This document shows, in pieces, positions 17,666 through 25,786 of a stretch of DNA of 64,000 nt. The notes under the pieces are model-generated. The model was not told the origin of the DNA. It saw nothing but the letters and a program-made list of their open reading frames with translations, and made no database searches. The stretch is from DUML01 sp050949905 (GTDB taxonomy: Bacteria; Bacillota; Desulfitobacteriia; Desulfitobacteriales; Syntrophobotulaceae). Made by a program: the position numbers and the translations under genes. Location of the stretch: assembly GCA_050949905.1 (NCBI GenBank), contig JBMNGP010000019.1, positions 38,840 to 102,839 on the forward strand, in the 5' to 3' direction. Position 1 is the stretch's first letter; each line of letters starts with the position of its first letter.

Positions 17666-17980
17666 TCAAAGCCTCCTCAACCTCTCAGATCTCAGCAAAA
17701 ACTGCTTTGATCCGACCTCATGCAAAGCTTTGAGGATTCTTTCCTTATCCTGATTTAAAGTACCTTTCAAAGATAGATAGTTAGAAGCATGGTTACTCCT
17801 AAAGATCGTTTCTTTAAGCTCGAAGTGTTGAAGCATCAAAGTCAATTCGTCCAAGACTTCCTCAGCTTCCAAAACCCTAAACCTGCCCTGCCGGGCTAAG
17901 GATTCCAAAAACCCATTCAATGTGTTCTTCCAGCTATAAAAAGCAAAGCTCTCGCTGATTCTCGAAAGCTTTGCAATTTG
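17666..17980 (-). pseudogene. C-terminal remnant of a radical-SAM-type protein
   Basis: An open frame of about 104 codons follows a TAA at 17981-17983 and has no ATG or convincing ribosome site. The translation includes SFAFYSWKNTLNGFLESLAR and FRSNHASNYLSLKGTLNQDKER, and ends near FLLRSERLRRL. I recall this kind of ending from the C-terminus of clostridial radical SAM proteins; the N-terminal cysteine motif is absent. I read it as the last third of a decayed gene. Functional assignment is tentative. Confidence 0.4.
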
Positions 17981-18086
17981 TTATATTCATATCCCATGTT
18001 AATTAAATATCTGGGAAATCCCAGCAATACACATCCTGATTGGATACTGCCATATCGGATGACAGTCAAAGCCTAAGATGACAGCC

Positions 18087-18806
18087 TCAGTTCTTCTCTT
18101 TCTTCTTCCCGAGATAGGCACTCTTCACATCTTCATTCTGCAGAAGATCCTGGCCCTTGCCGGTGAGAACAATCTTCCCTGTTTCCAGGACATAGCCCCA
18201 GTCGGCGATTCTTAAGGCCATATTGGCATTCTGCTCAATTAAAAGAATAGTAACCCCGTTCCTATTAATCTCTTGAATAATGGAAAAAATGCTTCTGACC
18301 ACCAAAGGAGCAAGACCCAAAGAAGGCTCGTCCATCATCATAATCTTAGGCCTGGACATCAAGGCCCGACCCACAGCCAGCATCTGCTGCTCGCCGCCGG
18401 AAAGGGTTCCGGCCAGCTGCCAGGAACGTTCTTTGAGCCGCGGGAAAAGTTCATAGACCCAGGCCAAATCCTTATTGATCTGATCATGGTCCGTCCGCAG
18501 ATAAGCCCCTATCTTCAGGTTTTCCAGAACCGTAAGGTCTGGAAAGACCCGGCGTCCTTCCGGTACAAGGGTAATTCCTTTAGCCACAATACTGGGAGAA
18601 TTAGCTCCGGTAATATCTTCACCATTATAAGTGATCTTGCCGGATTTACTCTTAACAAGTCCCATAATAGTACGCAGGGTGGTAGACTTACCGGCCCCGT
18701 TAGCACCGATTAAAGTAACGATATTGCCTTCCGGAACTTCCAAGTCTATCCCCTTTAAAGCTTCGATCCCACCGTAAGATACCGTCAAATTTTCCACTTT
18801 AAGCAT
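18087..18806 (-). CDS. livF: Branched-chain amino acid ABC transporter, ATPase LivF
   Basis: Second ATPase of the high-affinity Leu/Ile/Val importer, 239 residues. The start is the ATG at 18804-18806, six bases after GGGGGTGG; longer versions run through livG. Its start overlaps the last eight bases of livG. Walker A GANGAGKST, signature LSGGEQQMLAVGRAL and Walker B KIMMMDEPSLGLAP are intact. It is the last gene of livK-H-M-G-F. Downstream to 17981 there is no further gene, only short inverted repeats (for example 18011-18024). Confidence 0.96.
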   Translation of the reverse strand: MLKVENLTVSYGGIEALKGIDLEVPEGNIVTLIGANGAGKSTTLRTIMGLVKSKSGKITYNGEDITGANSPSIVAKGITLVPEGRRVFPDLTVLENLKIGAYLRTDHDQINKDLAWVYELFPRLKERSWQLAGTLSGGEQQMLAVGRALMSRPKIMMMDEPSLGLAPLVVRSIFSIIQEINRNGVTILLIEQNANMALRIADWGYVLETGKIVLTGKGQDLLQNEDVKSAYLGKKKEKN

Positions 18807-19578
18807 CGTCATCCACCCCCAGATAAGCCTCAATAACCCGAGGGTCATTTTGGACTTCTTCGGCCGTACCTTTAGCGATGGTCTCGCCAAAATCGAGCAC
18901 ATAAATCCGTTCGGATATTTCCATAACCAAATCCATATGATGTTCGATTAAAAACACCGTGAGAGCGTATTCATCTTTAATCTGTCGGATAAAAGCAGTA
19001 AGCTCTTCGGTTTCCTTGGGGTTCATCCCGGCAGCCGGCTCATCTAAGAGCAAAAGATTAGGTTCGGTGGCCAAAGCCCTGGCAATTTCCAGGCGGCGCT
19101 GCAGCCCATACGGCAAAGAAGAAGCTATATCATCTTTATACTTCTCCAGGCCAAATTTCTGAATAAGCGCCAAACTCTCTTCCCGCATTTGCCTTTCTTC
19201 CCGGCGATACCCGCCAAACCTTAAAGAAGCCGTAAGAAAATTAGATTTAAGCCTTAAGTGACGGGCAATCAGGACATTATCAAATACAGAGAGTTTTTTA
19301 AACAAGCGGATATTTTGAAAAGTCCTGGCAATACCTTTATGCGTAATTTGATCAGGCCTCAAACCGGTAATATCCTGACCTTCATAAAAAATCTGACCTG
19401 AAGTGGGGGTATAAACCCCGGTAATCATATTAAAAGCGGTAGTCTTGCCAGCCCCGTTCGGACCGATCAGGGCTACAATTTCCCCCTTATTAACTTCCAG
19501 CGAAAGGTTATTAACTGCCACTACCCCTCCAAAACGCATGGTAATAGCCTTAGTTTCCAGTAAGTGCTTATGTGTCAT
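18799..19578 (-). CDS. livG: Branched-chain amino acid ABC transporter, ATPase LivG
   Basis: First ATPase of the importer, 259 residues. ATG 19576-19578 overlaps the livM stop by four bases. Walker A GPNGAGKT, Walker B LLLLDEPAAGMNP and the LivG-type signature LPYGLQRRLEIARAL (in place of LSGGQ) are present, as is the C-terminal region that contacts LivM (ALTVFLIEHHMDLVMEISE). Confidence 0.96.
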   Translation of the reverse strand: MTHKHLLETKAITMRFGGVVAVNNLSLEVNKGEIVALIGPNGAGKTTAFNMITGVYTPTSGQIFYEGQDITGLRPDQITHKGIARTFQNIRLFKKLSVFDNVLIARHLRLKSNFLTASLRFGGYRREERQMREESLALIQKFGLEKYKDDIASSLPYGLQRRLEIARALATEPNLLLLDEPAAGMNPKETEELTAFIRQIKDEYALTVFLIEHHMDLVMEISERIYVLDFGETIAKGTAEEVQNDPRVIEAYLGVDDDA

Positions 19579-20645
19579 CTGGCTTCACCACCTTTAATGC
19601 GTTTAGTGAGTTTAGAGAACATTCCTTTCAGCATATCCCAATTAAGCTCTTTATTGCCCATTAAGCCATTGCGGTAGAAGAGCACGATAATCATCAGAGA
19701 CAGAGAAAAGACAACCATCCTTAAGCCCGGCCGGAATAGGGGTATACTGACACCGAGAATACTTAAAGGTTCATCAAAGAAACGCATAATCTCCAGTCCG
19801 GCGGTCACAATATAAGCCGAAATAATTGTCCCGGAAACACTGCCCATCCCGCCTAAGACAATAATCAGCAGGAAGTTATAAGTTAATGTAAATATAAAGT
19901 TTTTGGGGTCAACAGTACTCAGCATGGAAGCATAAAGCCCCCCGGCTATCCCGGCAAAGAACGCCCCTACCATAAAAGAGAGGATCTTGTGGCGGAAGAG
20001 ATTAATACCCATGGCCTGGGCGGCAATCTCATCTTCGCGAATAGCCTTAAAAGCTCGCCCATAGCTTGAGGATATAAGCAAAACCAAAAAAACTACCGTG
20101 ACTAAAGTCACGCCGTAAATCCACCACATATTGGCCGTAGTAGGGATATTCTTAATCCCTAAAGGGCCATTAGTTATACTTTGCAAATTGGTTAAAACAA
20201 TCCTGATAATCTCCGAGAACCCTAAAGTGGCAATAGCCAGGTAATCATCCCTTAAACGCAGAACCGGGGCTCCGATCAGAAAAGCAAAAAAAGCTGCCAA
20301 GACACCTCCCAAAAGCAAAGCGACAAGAAAAGGCAGCTCAACATTGGCGATCGCAGGATGCATTGGTTCAATATAAAAGTTGGCCGGACGGGCACTGACC
20401 GGCAAAGTAAAAATACCGACAGCATAGGCACCGATAGCCATAAAGCCTGCATGACCCAAAGAAAAAAGCCCGGTAAAACCATTAATCAGGTTCATGGATA
20501 AAGCCAGGATGGTATAAATTGCACACAGATTAAGAACCCTCTTGATATAAGCATCCATGTATAAGTTCGCAATTATCAGGAAAATAAAAAGAGCCGCTAA
20601 GAGGATTACTGTTAATATTTTATCTTGCTTTTTCATCTGGGTCAC
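19575..20645 (-). CDS. livM: Branched-chain amino acid ABC transporter, permease LivM
   Basis: 356-residue permease with about nine hydrophobic spans. The family features NGFTGLFSLGHAGFMAIGAY and the GAPVLRLRDDYLAIATLGFSEI cytoplasmic loop, which contacts the ATPase, are clear. It overlaps both neighbours by four bases (ATGA type), which indicates translational coupling with livH and livG. Confidence 0.96.
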   Translation of the reverse strand: MTQMKKQDKILTVILLAALFIFLIIANLYMDAYIKRVLNLCAIYTILALSMNLINGFTGLFSLGHAGFMAIGAYAVGIFTLPVSARPANFYIEPMHPAIANVELPFLVALLLGGVLAAFFAFLIGAPVLRLRDDYLAIATLGFSEIIRIVLTNLQSITNGPLGIKNIPTTANMWWIYGVTLVTVVFLVLLISSSYGRAFKAIREDEIAAQAMGINLFRHKILSFMVGAFFAGIAGGLYASMLSTVDPKNFIFTLTYNFLLIIVLGGMGSVSGTIISAYIVTAGLEIMRFFDEPLSILGVSIPLFRPGLRMVVFSLSLMIIVLFYRNGLMGNKELNWDMLKGMFSKLTKRIKGGEAR

Positions 20646-21532
20646 ACCTTCTCGGTAATTTTTTCGCCAAGGATACCCGTGGGCCTGAATAAAAGAATAA
20701 TAATCAGGAGAATAAAGGCAAAGGCATCCCGGTAGCCTGTCATATGAGGCAAAGCAGCAATAAGCAATACTTCTCCCAAGCCCAGAATAAAACCACCCAC
20801 GACAGCACCCTTAATATTACCTATACCGCCCACAACTGCAGCCACAAAGCACTTCAGTCCAGGCATAACCCCCATCATCGGTTGGATCTGAGTATACCTG
20901 ATTCCCCACATAATAGCGCCAACTGCCGCTAAAGTAGAACCGATAATAAAAGTAATAGAAATAATCCTATTGGTATCTATGCCCATAACCATAGCGGTTT
21001 CGTAATCTTTAGAGACCGCCCGCATGGCCATACCCATCTTGGTATGATTAATCACATAAAGCAAAACTGCCAGAAAAATCAAAGTAACGGACGGGATAAA
21101 AAAAGATATAAATTGAATCTTAATACCGGCTACACCAAGCGTATCCGCAAAAAGAGGAATGTCCGGAAAGGCTTTAGGTTTCCCTGAAAAAACGTAAATT
21201 GCCAGGTTTTCTAAAAGAAAAGAGACACCAATAGCCGAAATCAGTAAGGAATTCTTCGGAGCATCACGCAAAGGTTTATAGGCGGCACGTTCAATCAACA
21301 TTCCAAGGAGTGCGGTAGCAATAATTGCCACAAGAAAAGCAAGCGGCCACGGGAGTCGAAACGTCATAATGCCAAAGAATGCAAAATAAGTGCCCATCAT
21401 AAAGATGTCGCCATGGGCAAAGTTAATCAACCTTAAAATACCATAAACCATGGTATACCCAATGGCCACCAGAGCATATAAACTGCCCAGCGAAATGCCG
21501 TTAACCAAGTGTTGTAATAGTGAACTACTCAA
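20642..21532 (-). CDS. livH: Branched-chain amino acid ABC transporter, permease LivH
   Basis: 296-residue permease. The start is TTG (21530-21532), preceded by GGCGGTGAAATCCA; no ATG fits. NGISLGSLYALVAIGYTMVYG and RLINFAHGDIFMMG are the LivH signature, followed by about eight membrane spans. A strong hairpin separates it from livK upstream, which would lower its expression relative to the binding protein. Confidence 0.95.
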   Translation of the reverse strand: MSSSLLQHLVNGISLGSLYALVAIGYTMVYGILRLINFAHGDIFMMGTYFAFFGIMTFRLPWPLAFLVAIIATALLGMLIERAAYKPLRDAPKNSLLISAIGVSFLLENLAIYVFSGKPKAFPDIPLFADTLGVAGIKIQFISFFIPSVTLIFLAVLLYVINHTKMGMAMRAVSKDYETAMVMGIDTNRIISITFIIGSTLAAVGAIMWGIRYTQIQPMMGVMPGLKCFVAAVVGGIGNIKGAVVGGFILGLGEVLLIAALPHMTGYRDAFAFILLIIILLFRPTGILGEKITEKV

Positions 21533-21604
21533 TGGATTTCACCGCCATTATTTATTGCCTATTTTTTTTTGCTTTGTTATATTGTCTTGCTAAATACATC
21601 TGTC

Positions 21605-21644
21605 CAAAACAGCTTCGGCAAGACAAACTTGCCGAAGTGTTTTG
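21605..21644 (-). promoter_or_regulatory. Long hairpin between livK and livH
   Basis: Arms CAAAACAGCTTCGGCAAG and CTTGCCGAAGTGTTTTG pair over about 17 bp around a 5-base loop, with one bulged base. It has no long T-run beyond the stem on the minus strand. Such intercistronic stems typically protect the upstream mRNA and attenuate read-through, which fits the need for more binding protein than permease. Confidence 0.75.
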
Positions 21645-21670
21645 AACTTATGGAATTCCCCGAGAGGAAA

Positions 21671-22831
21671 TTACTCAGCTTTAACCGTATCCATGTAAGT
21701 GAATTTGCCGTCTTTAACAGTCTTAATAATGGCGTCTTTAATGGCATCGCCATTTTCATCCAGGGTAACCGGCCCGGCTGCTCCGGGGAAAGCCTTAGTA
21801 GCGGCAATAGCATCGCGAATGGCAACCGGATCAGTTGATCCGGCCCGCTCAATAGCATCCAGGATCAAAAGATAAGCATCATAGCCAAGAGCGGTAACAG
21901 CTGCCGGCTGTCTGTCGGGATAAGCCTTGGCAAAAGCATCTAAGAAGATATCGGTCTCCGGAGTTAAGGCAACTGAAGAATCAAAGAAGGTTGAGAAAAC
22001 AACGCCTTCAACTGCGTCACCGCCTACTTGGATAAACTCATCGGTTTCCCAAGTATCCCCGCCAATAAAGGGTGTTTCAATCCCTAAAGTTCTGGCTTGT
22101 TTAACGATCATCGCCGACTCGGTGAAGTTACCGGGAGCAAAAATAACATCCGGATTCTTACCTTTAATATTGGTCAGCTGAGCAGTAAAATCAGTATCAT
22201 TGGTCTGATAATTGGAAACTTCAACTACGGAATCCGGGTCACCGGTCAGCTTAATAAATTCTTCCTTAAAGAAGCTGGCCAGGCCAACGGCATAGTCATT
22301 GGAAAGCTCTTGGATAATAGCAGCTTTCTTGGCACCAAGGCTATTATAGGCATATCTAGCCATAACAGTGCCTTGGAAGGGGTCAATAAAGCAAACCCTA
22401 AAGTAATAATCATTATCTTTGGTTACCAAGGGGTTAGTGCAGGAAGCGCCGACTGTAGGCATCTTATTTTCCAGAATAGGAGCACCGGCAGCCATGGATA
22501 AGCTGGAACCCCAGGAACCAATAATGGCAGAAACTTTCTCTTTTTCAATGAGGCGAATAACGGCATTAGCGGCTTCAGCCTTGTCGGACTTATTGTCAAC
22601 AATAACTAGCTCGACCTTTTTGCCTAATACCTCGGGATAAAGCTCATTAGCGAGTTTCATCCCTTCTACTTCGAGCTCACCGCCGGCAGCATTGGGGCCG
22701 GTTAAGGGCTCAAAAATGCCGATTTTGATCACATCATCATCGGCTGCGGGTGCTGCTGCTTGAGATGCACAACCTGTCGCCATAGTAACAGCTAACAGGA
22801 TACACAGCACAACTGTGAAAACCTTTTTCAT
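21671..22831 (-). CDS. livK: Branched-chain amino acid ABC transporter, substrate-binding lipoprotein
   Basis: Periplasmic-binding-protein-like lipoprotein of 386 residues. The ATG at 22829-22831 follows CAGGGAGGTC; the longer open frame to 22918 is ignored because it lacks a ribosome site. The signal peptide MKKVFTVVLCILLAVTMATG ends at a lipobox with Cys21. The mature part (IKIGIFEPLTGPNAAGGELEVEG, and NVIIGSWGSS-like segments) is the Peripla_BP_6 fold. It is first in the operon. The 140 bases upstream are AT-rich with no clear promoter by eye. Confidence 0.95.
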   Translation of the reverse strand: MKKVFTVVLCILLAVTMATGCASQAAAPAADDDVIKIGIFEPLTGPNAAGGELEVEGMKLANELYPEVLGKKVELVIVDNKSDKAEAANAVIRLIEKEKVSAIIGSWGSSLSMAAGAPILENKMPTVGASCTNPLVTKDNDYYFRVCFIDPFQGTVMARYAYNSLGAKKAAIIQELSNDYAVGLASFFKEEFIKLTGDPDSVVEVSNYQTNDTDFTAQLTNIKGKNPDVIFAPGNFTESAMIVKQARTLGIETPFIGGDTWETDEFIQVGGDAVEGVVFSTFFDSSVALTPETDIFLDAFAKAYPDRQPAAVTALGYDAYLLILDAIERAGSTDPVAIRDAIAATKAFPGAAGPVTLDENGDAIKDAIIKTVKDGKFTYMDTVKAE

Positions 22832-23146
22832 CCTCTTTTGACCTCCCTGTAAATATAAATGTACTCTGTAGAGAAACATAATATAATGTAGCGTATCATA
22901 ACAGTCCGAGATATTCAATTATTATTAAGAGTGATTTTTAAAAAAATTTTCTTATTTATTGGATTTTCAATTGATAAGGTATCATTAATTTCGCAAATTC
23001 ATAAATAAGTGTTTATGAATAAAGACATAAACGCAACTGCTTGGTAAGATAAGGTTACCACACCAATCAAAACCAGGAGGAGCTGCGAATATGTCTGATA
23101 AAATTATACACTTAAATGAAGGAGCAATAAAGCAAGAGCTTAAGAA

Positions 23147-24280
23147 TTGGTACGTCAAAGTGTGGAGGAAACACTAAATAACCTTTTGGATCAGGAAGCA
23201 GCAGAGCTCACAAATGCCGGTAGGTATGAACGTACAAAAGAACGAAAAGGATATCGTTCCGGCCACTATGAGAGGAAGTTAACGACCACTTCCGGAGAGG
23301 TGAAGCTGAAAGTGCCTAAACTGAAAGGTGTCGCCTTTGAAACTGCAATCATAGAGCGCTACCGGCGGCGTGAAAGCTCTGTAGAAGAAGCTCTAATCGA
23401 AATGTATTTAGCTGGTGTTTCAGTCCGGCGAGTAGAAGATATAACTGAGGCACTCTGGGGCACAAAAGTATCGGCCGGAACGGTCAGCAAGTTAAACCAG
23501 AAAGTCTATGGCCACATCGATACTTGGCGCAATCGCCCTCTACAAAGAAAATATCCCTATGTCTATCTCGATGGGATTTACCTTAAACGTAATTGGGGTG
23601 GAGAATACGAAAACGTTGCGATCCTAATTGCTATGGCTGTCAATGAAGATGGTTACAGAGAAGTAATAGGCGCTTCTGAAGGAATGAAGGAAGATAAAAC
23701 AAGCTGGCTGGAATTCATGAAAAGCTTAAAGGAACGTGGCTTATCCGGAACCCAGTTATTTATCGGGGATAAATGTCTGGGCTTATTGGAAGCAGTGAAC
23801 GAAACATTTCCGGAAGCCAAATTCCAACGCTGTACTGTTCATTTTTACCGGAATGTCTTCTCAGTAACACCTCGCTCCAAGATGAAAGAAGTAGCGGCAA
23901 TGCTAAAAGCGATCCATGCCCAGGAGGATAAAGAAGCAGCTAAAGAGAAGGCAACAGCGGTTGTAGCTAAGCTTCGGGACATGAAACTGAAAGAAGCAGC
24001 GAAAAAAGTTGAAGACAGCATTCTCGAAACACTGACATATATGGACTTTCCACAAGCACACTGGACTAAACTTCGCAGCAATAACGTCATCGAAAGATTA
24101 AACCGGGAAATCCGCAGAAGAACCAGGGTAGTTGGCACTTTTCCTGATGGGCATTCAGCATTAATGCTTGTCTGCGCTCGGTTGCGGTATGTAGCCAGTA
24201 AAGCCTGGGGCACAAAAATGTATATGAGTATGAGACACCTTGAGGAAATGAACAAAGAAAACAGTATTATAGCAGGTTAA
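23147..24280 (+). CDS. IS256-family (Mutator-type) transposase, N-terminus frameshifted
   Basis: Transposase of 377 residues with DDE catalytic core (YVYLDGIYLKRNWGG; FIGDKCLGL; NVIERLNREIRRRTRVVGTFP). The true start is probably the ATG at 23091-23093 behind CCAGGAGGAG, giving MSDKIIHLNEGAIKQELKN, after which the frame breaks. One base is missing in the T run near 23147, and the rest continues in the next frame from a TTG. FIGDKCLGL has a C where relatives have an SDG-type motif. So the enzyme may be inactive or made from the internal TTG. Confidence 0.85.
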   Translation: MVRQSVEETLNNLLDQEAAELTNAGRYERTKERKGYRSGHYERKLTTTSGEVKLKVPKLKGVAFETAIIERYRRRESSVEEALIEMYLAGVSVRRVEDITEALWGTKVSAGTVSKLNQKVYGHIDTWRNRPLQRKYPYVYLDGIYLKRNWGGEYENVAILIAMAVNEDGYREVIGASEGMKEDKTSWLEFMKSLKERGLSGTQLFIGDKCLGLLEAVNETFPEAKFQRCTVHFYRNVFSVTPRSKMKEVAAMLKAIHAQEDKEAAKEKATAVVAKLRDMKLKEAAKKVEDSILETLTYMDFPQAHWTKLRSNNVIERLNREIRRRTRVVGTFPDGHSALMLVCARLRYVASKAWGTKMYMSMRHLEEMNKENSIIAG

Positions 24281-24290
24281 TGTGCGACCC

Positions 24291-24338
24291 TCTCTTAGTA
24301 GACTGGCCATGGGGCCCCATGGCCAGTCTACTAAGAGA
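24291..24338. repeat. Perfect 48-bp palindrome inside the IS256 element
   Basis: Positions 24291-24314 are the exact reverse complement of 24315-24338, with no loop. The centre is GGGGCCCC, flanked by CCATGG sequences and outer TCTCTTAGTAGAC. It lies 11 bases after the transposase stop and 66 bases before the right terminus. Confidence 0.95.
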
Positions 24339-24525
24339 TAAAGATATACAAGAAAAATTACCAAGCAGAAAAACAAATTTGCGAAAGATTATTGACAGTA
24401 CCATTTTTCAATTAAGTTTTTGGAAGATCTCAGCAGTTCTAATAAATTCACCTAAAAAAAGAAGCTATTTTTTATATAATAGCATTCTTTAATTAGATCT
24501 TTTATAATACTGATGCGCATTATTA

Positions 24526-24569
24526 TAATCTAAAGCTAATCCAAAGCTAATCTAAAACTAATCTAAAGC
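24526..24569. repeat. Four tandem copies of an 11-bp unit
   Basis: TAATCTAAAGC, TAATCCAAAGC, TAATCTAAAAC, TAATCTAAAGC in direct succession. It lies in the gene-free stretch 24405-24601 downstream of the exporter-like gene. That stretch also holds a weak AT hairpin (around 24462-24485) and no gene. Confidence 0.85.
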
Positions 24570-24601
24570 GTCTAGGTTAGACACCGGAAAACAAGCCTGT
24601 C

Positions 24602-25672
24602 TTATTGGATATTAAGCAGCCTGATAGCTTCATTGGCAAACCAACGAATATTATAAGTAATAACCGCTACCTCGTTTAAGGCATGCATATAAAAGAGAGT
24701 AGATGGATTCTTATCCTGCCATTCGTTAAAAATCCTATTGAGCTTGCTCCAAACCCGGGGTTCGGGATAAATAACAGCTTCTTCCCCCCGGATTTTTTTC
24801 TGCAGCTCCTGGTTATAGGAAGTGGCATTAAAAACCACGTTAAACAGCATCTCAAAAATACGATTGAATTCACAGCTAATGCTGGGGTCATTGGCTTCCT
24901 CCCGGCGTATTCTCCTCTCCTCCGCTAAGGTCAGCAAATCTTCAGCTCTTTGCCACAACCCCCGGTTATAAGTGAGGTACTCCTTATATAACCGTTCTTC
25001 CACGGATTTAATCCCGGAGCTTTTGCTCCCTACATTGAAATTCCACTCATCGCGGTAAAGGTCAAAAAGATTCTCCGCTTCCTCGTAGAGATGAATAAAA
25101 TCTTTATTAGCTTTCTCTCTTTCCTCCGCTTCCGGGATATTTAGATGGAGGTAGCGGTTTAAGGAATCCGTAAATCTTTGGACAGCCAGGTTATTAAGCT
25201 TAATTAATTTCTTGACTAAAGTCCGCTGGTAATGCGGTGGAGCCATCGTAAAGTTAATCACATTAGCAGTAATAATACCAATAATTATCGCCACGGACCT
25301 TACCAAAGCATGTTCCAGGAATTGATCCTGAGGGGAAGCCAGAATAAAAATGGCCGAAATAATAGCCAGGACAATATGATTTTTGGCTTTAAACACCTTA
25401 GTACAAAATAAAATAACTACAATTGTAGCTATCGCCATACTGACAAAAAGAATAGGAATAGTAAGCCCTAAGACGATCCCCACGCTTATAGCGGCAAGAT
25501 TGACAATAATTTGCTGTAAGGAATTCTTCAAGCTTTTCCCCAGGGACTGCTGCATGCAGACCACGGCCGAAGTAGCGGCAAATAGCGGCGGTTTAATATC
25601 CAAGGCAATACAAATATAGACACTGATGGCCACTGCCAAACCTGTTTTTAGTGTTCTGGCTCCGATGTTCAA
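24602..25672 (-). CDS. Aromatic acid exporter family (ArAE/FUSC-like) membrane protein
   Basis: About 356 residues. The frame opens at a GTG (25681), but a TTG at 25670-25672 lies six bases after AAGGGTG and gives MNIGARTLKTGLAVAIS, the usual start of this family. Residues 1-140 hold about six hydrophobic segments; the rest is a charged, helical cytoplasmic domain (EEREKANKDFIHLYEEAENLFDLYRDEW). The family is linked to efflux of aromatic acids, but substrate is unknown here. It is monocistronic between IS256 and a signalling gene. Confidence 0.75.
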   Translation of the reverse strand: MNIGARTLKTGLAVAISVYICIALDIKPPLFAATSAVVCMQQSLGKSLKNSLQQIIVNLAAISVGIVLGLTIPILFVSMAIATIVVILFCTKVFKAKNHIVLAIISAIFILASPQDQFLEHALVRSVAIIIGIITANVINFTMAPPHYQRTLVKKLIKLNNLAVQRFTDSLNRYLHLNIPEAEEREKANKDFIHLYEEAENLFDLYRDEWNFNVGSKSSGIKSVEERLYKEYLTYNRGLWQRAEDLLTLAEERRIRREEANDPSISCEFNRIFEMLFNVVFNATSYNQELQKKIRGEEAVIYPEPRVWSKLNRIFNEWQDKNPSTLFYMHALNEVAVITYNIRWFANEAIRLLNIQ

Positions 25673-25786
25673 GTCCTTCACCCTTAACTTTAACTAACTT
25701 ATCGTTTTAATATAATACCATAAATCTATGTCCATCTACAGTCTGCCAGAACCTATAACATTAACCTTTATCGGACACCTTTAGCT

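Larger units (their letters stand above)
22973..24404 (+). mobile_element. Insertion sequence, IS256 family, complete with 9-bp target duplication
   Basis: Terminal inverted repeats of about 27 bp (left GATAAGGTATCATTAATTTC..., right ending ...TTATTGACAGTACCAT) share TTTCGCAAATT. The flanks are a 9-bp direct repeat TTTTCAATT at 22964-22972 and 24405-24413. The size and duplication length suit IS256. Intact ends and duplication suggest a recent insertion, upstream of the liv operon. One transposase gene and a 48-bp palindrome lie inside. Confidence 0.85.

Noticed and set aside
22973..24404. IS256 as a composite-transposon end with the other IS elements
   Set aside because: It has its own 9-bp target duplication and no matching copy; it is an independent insertion.
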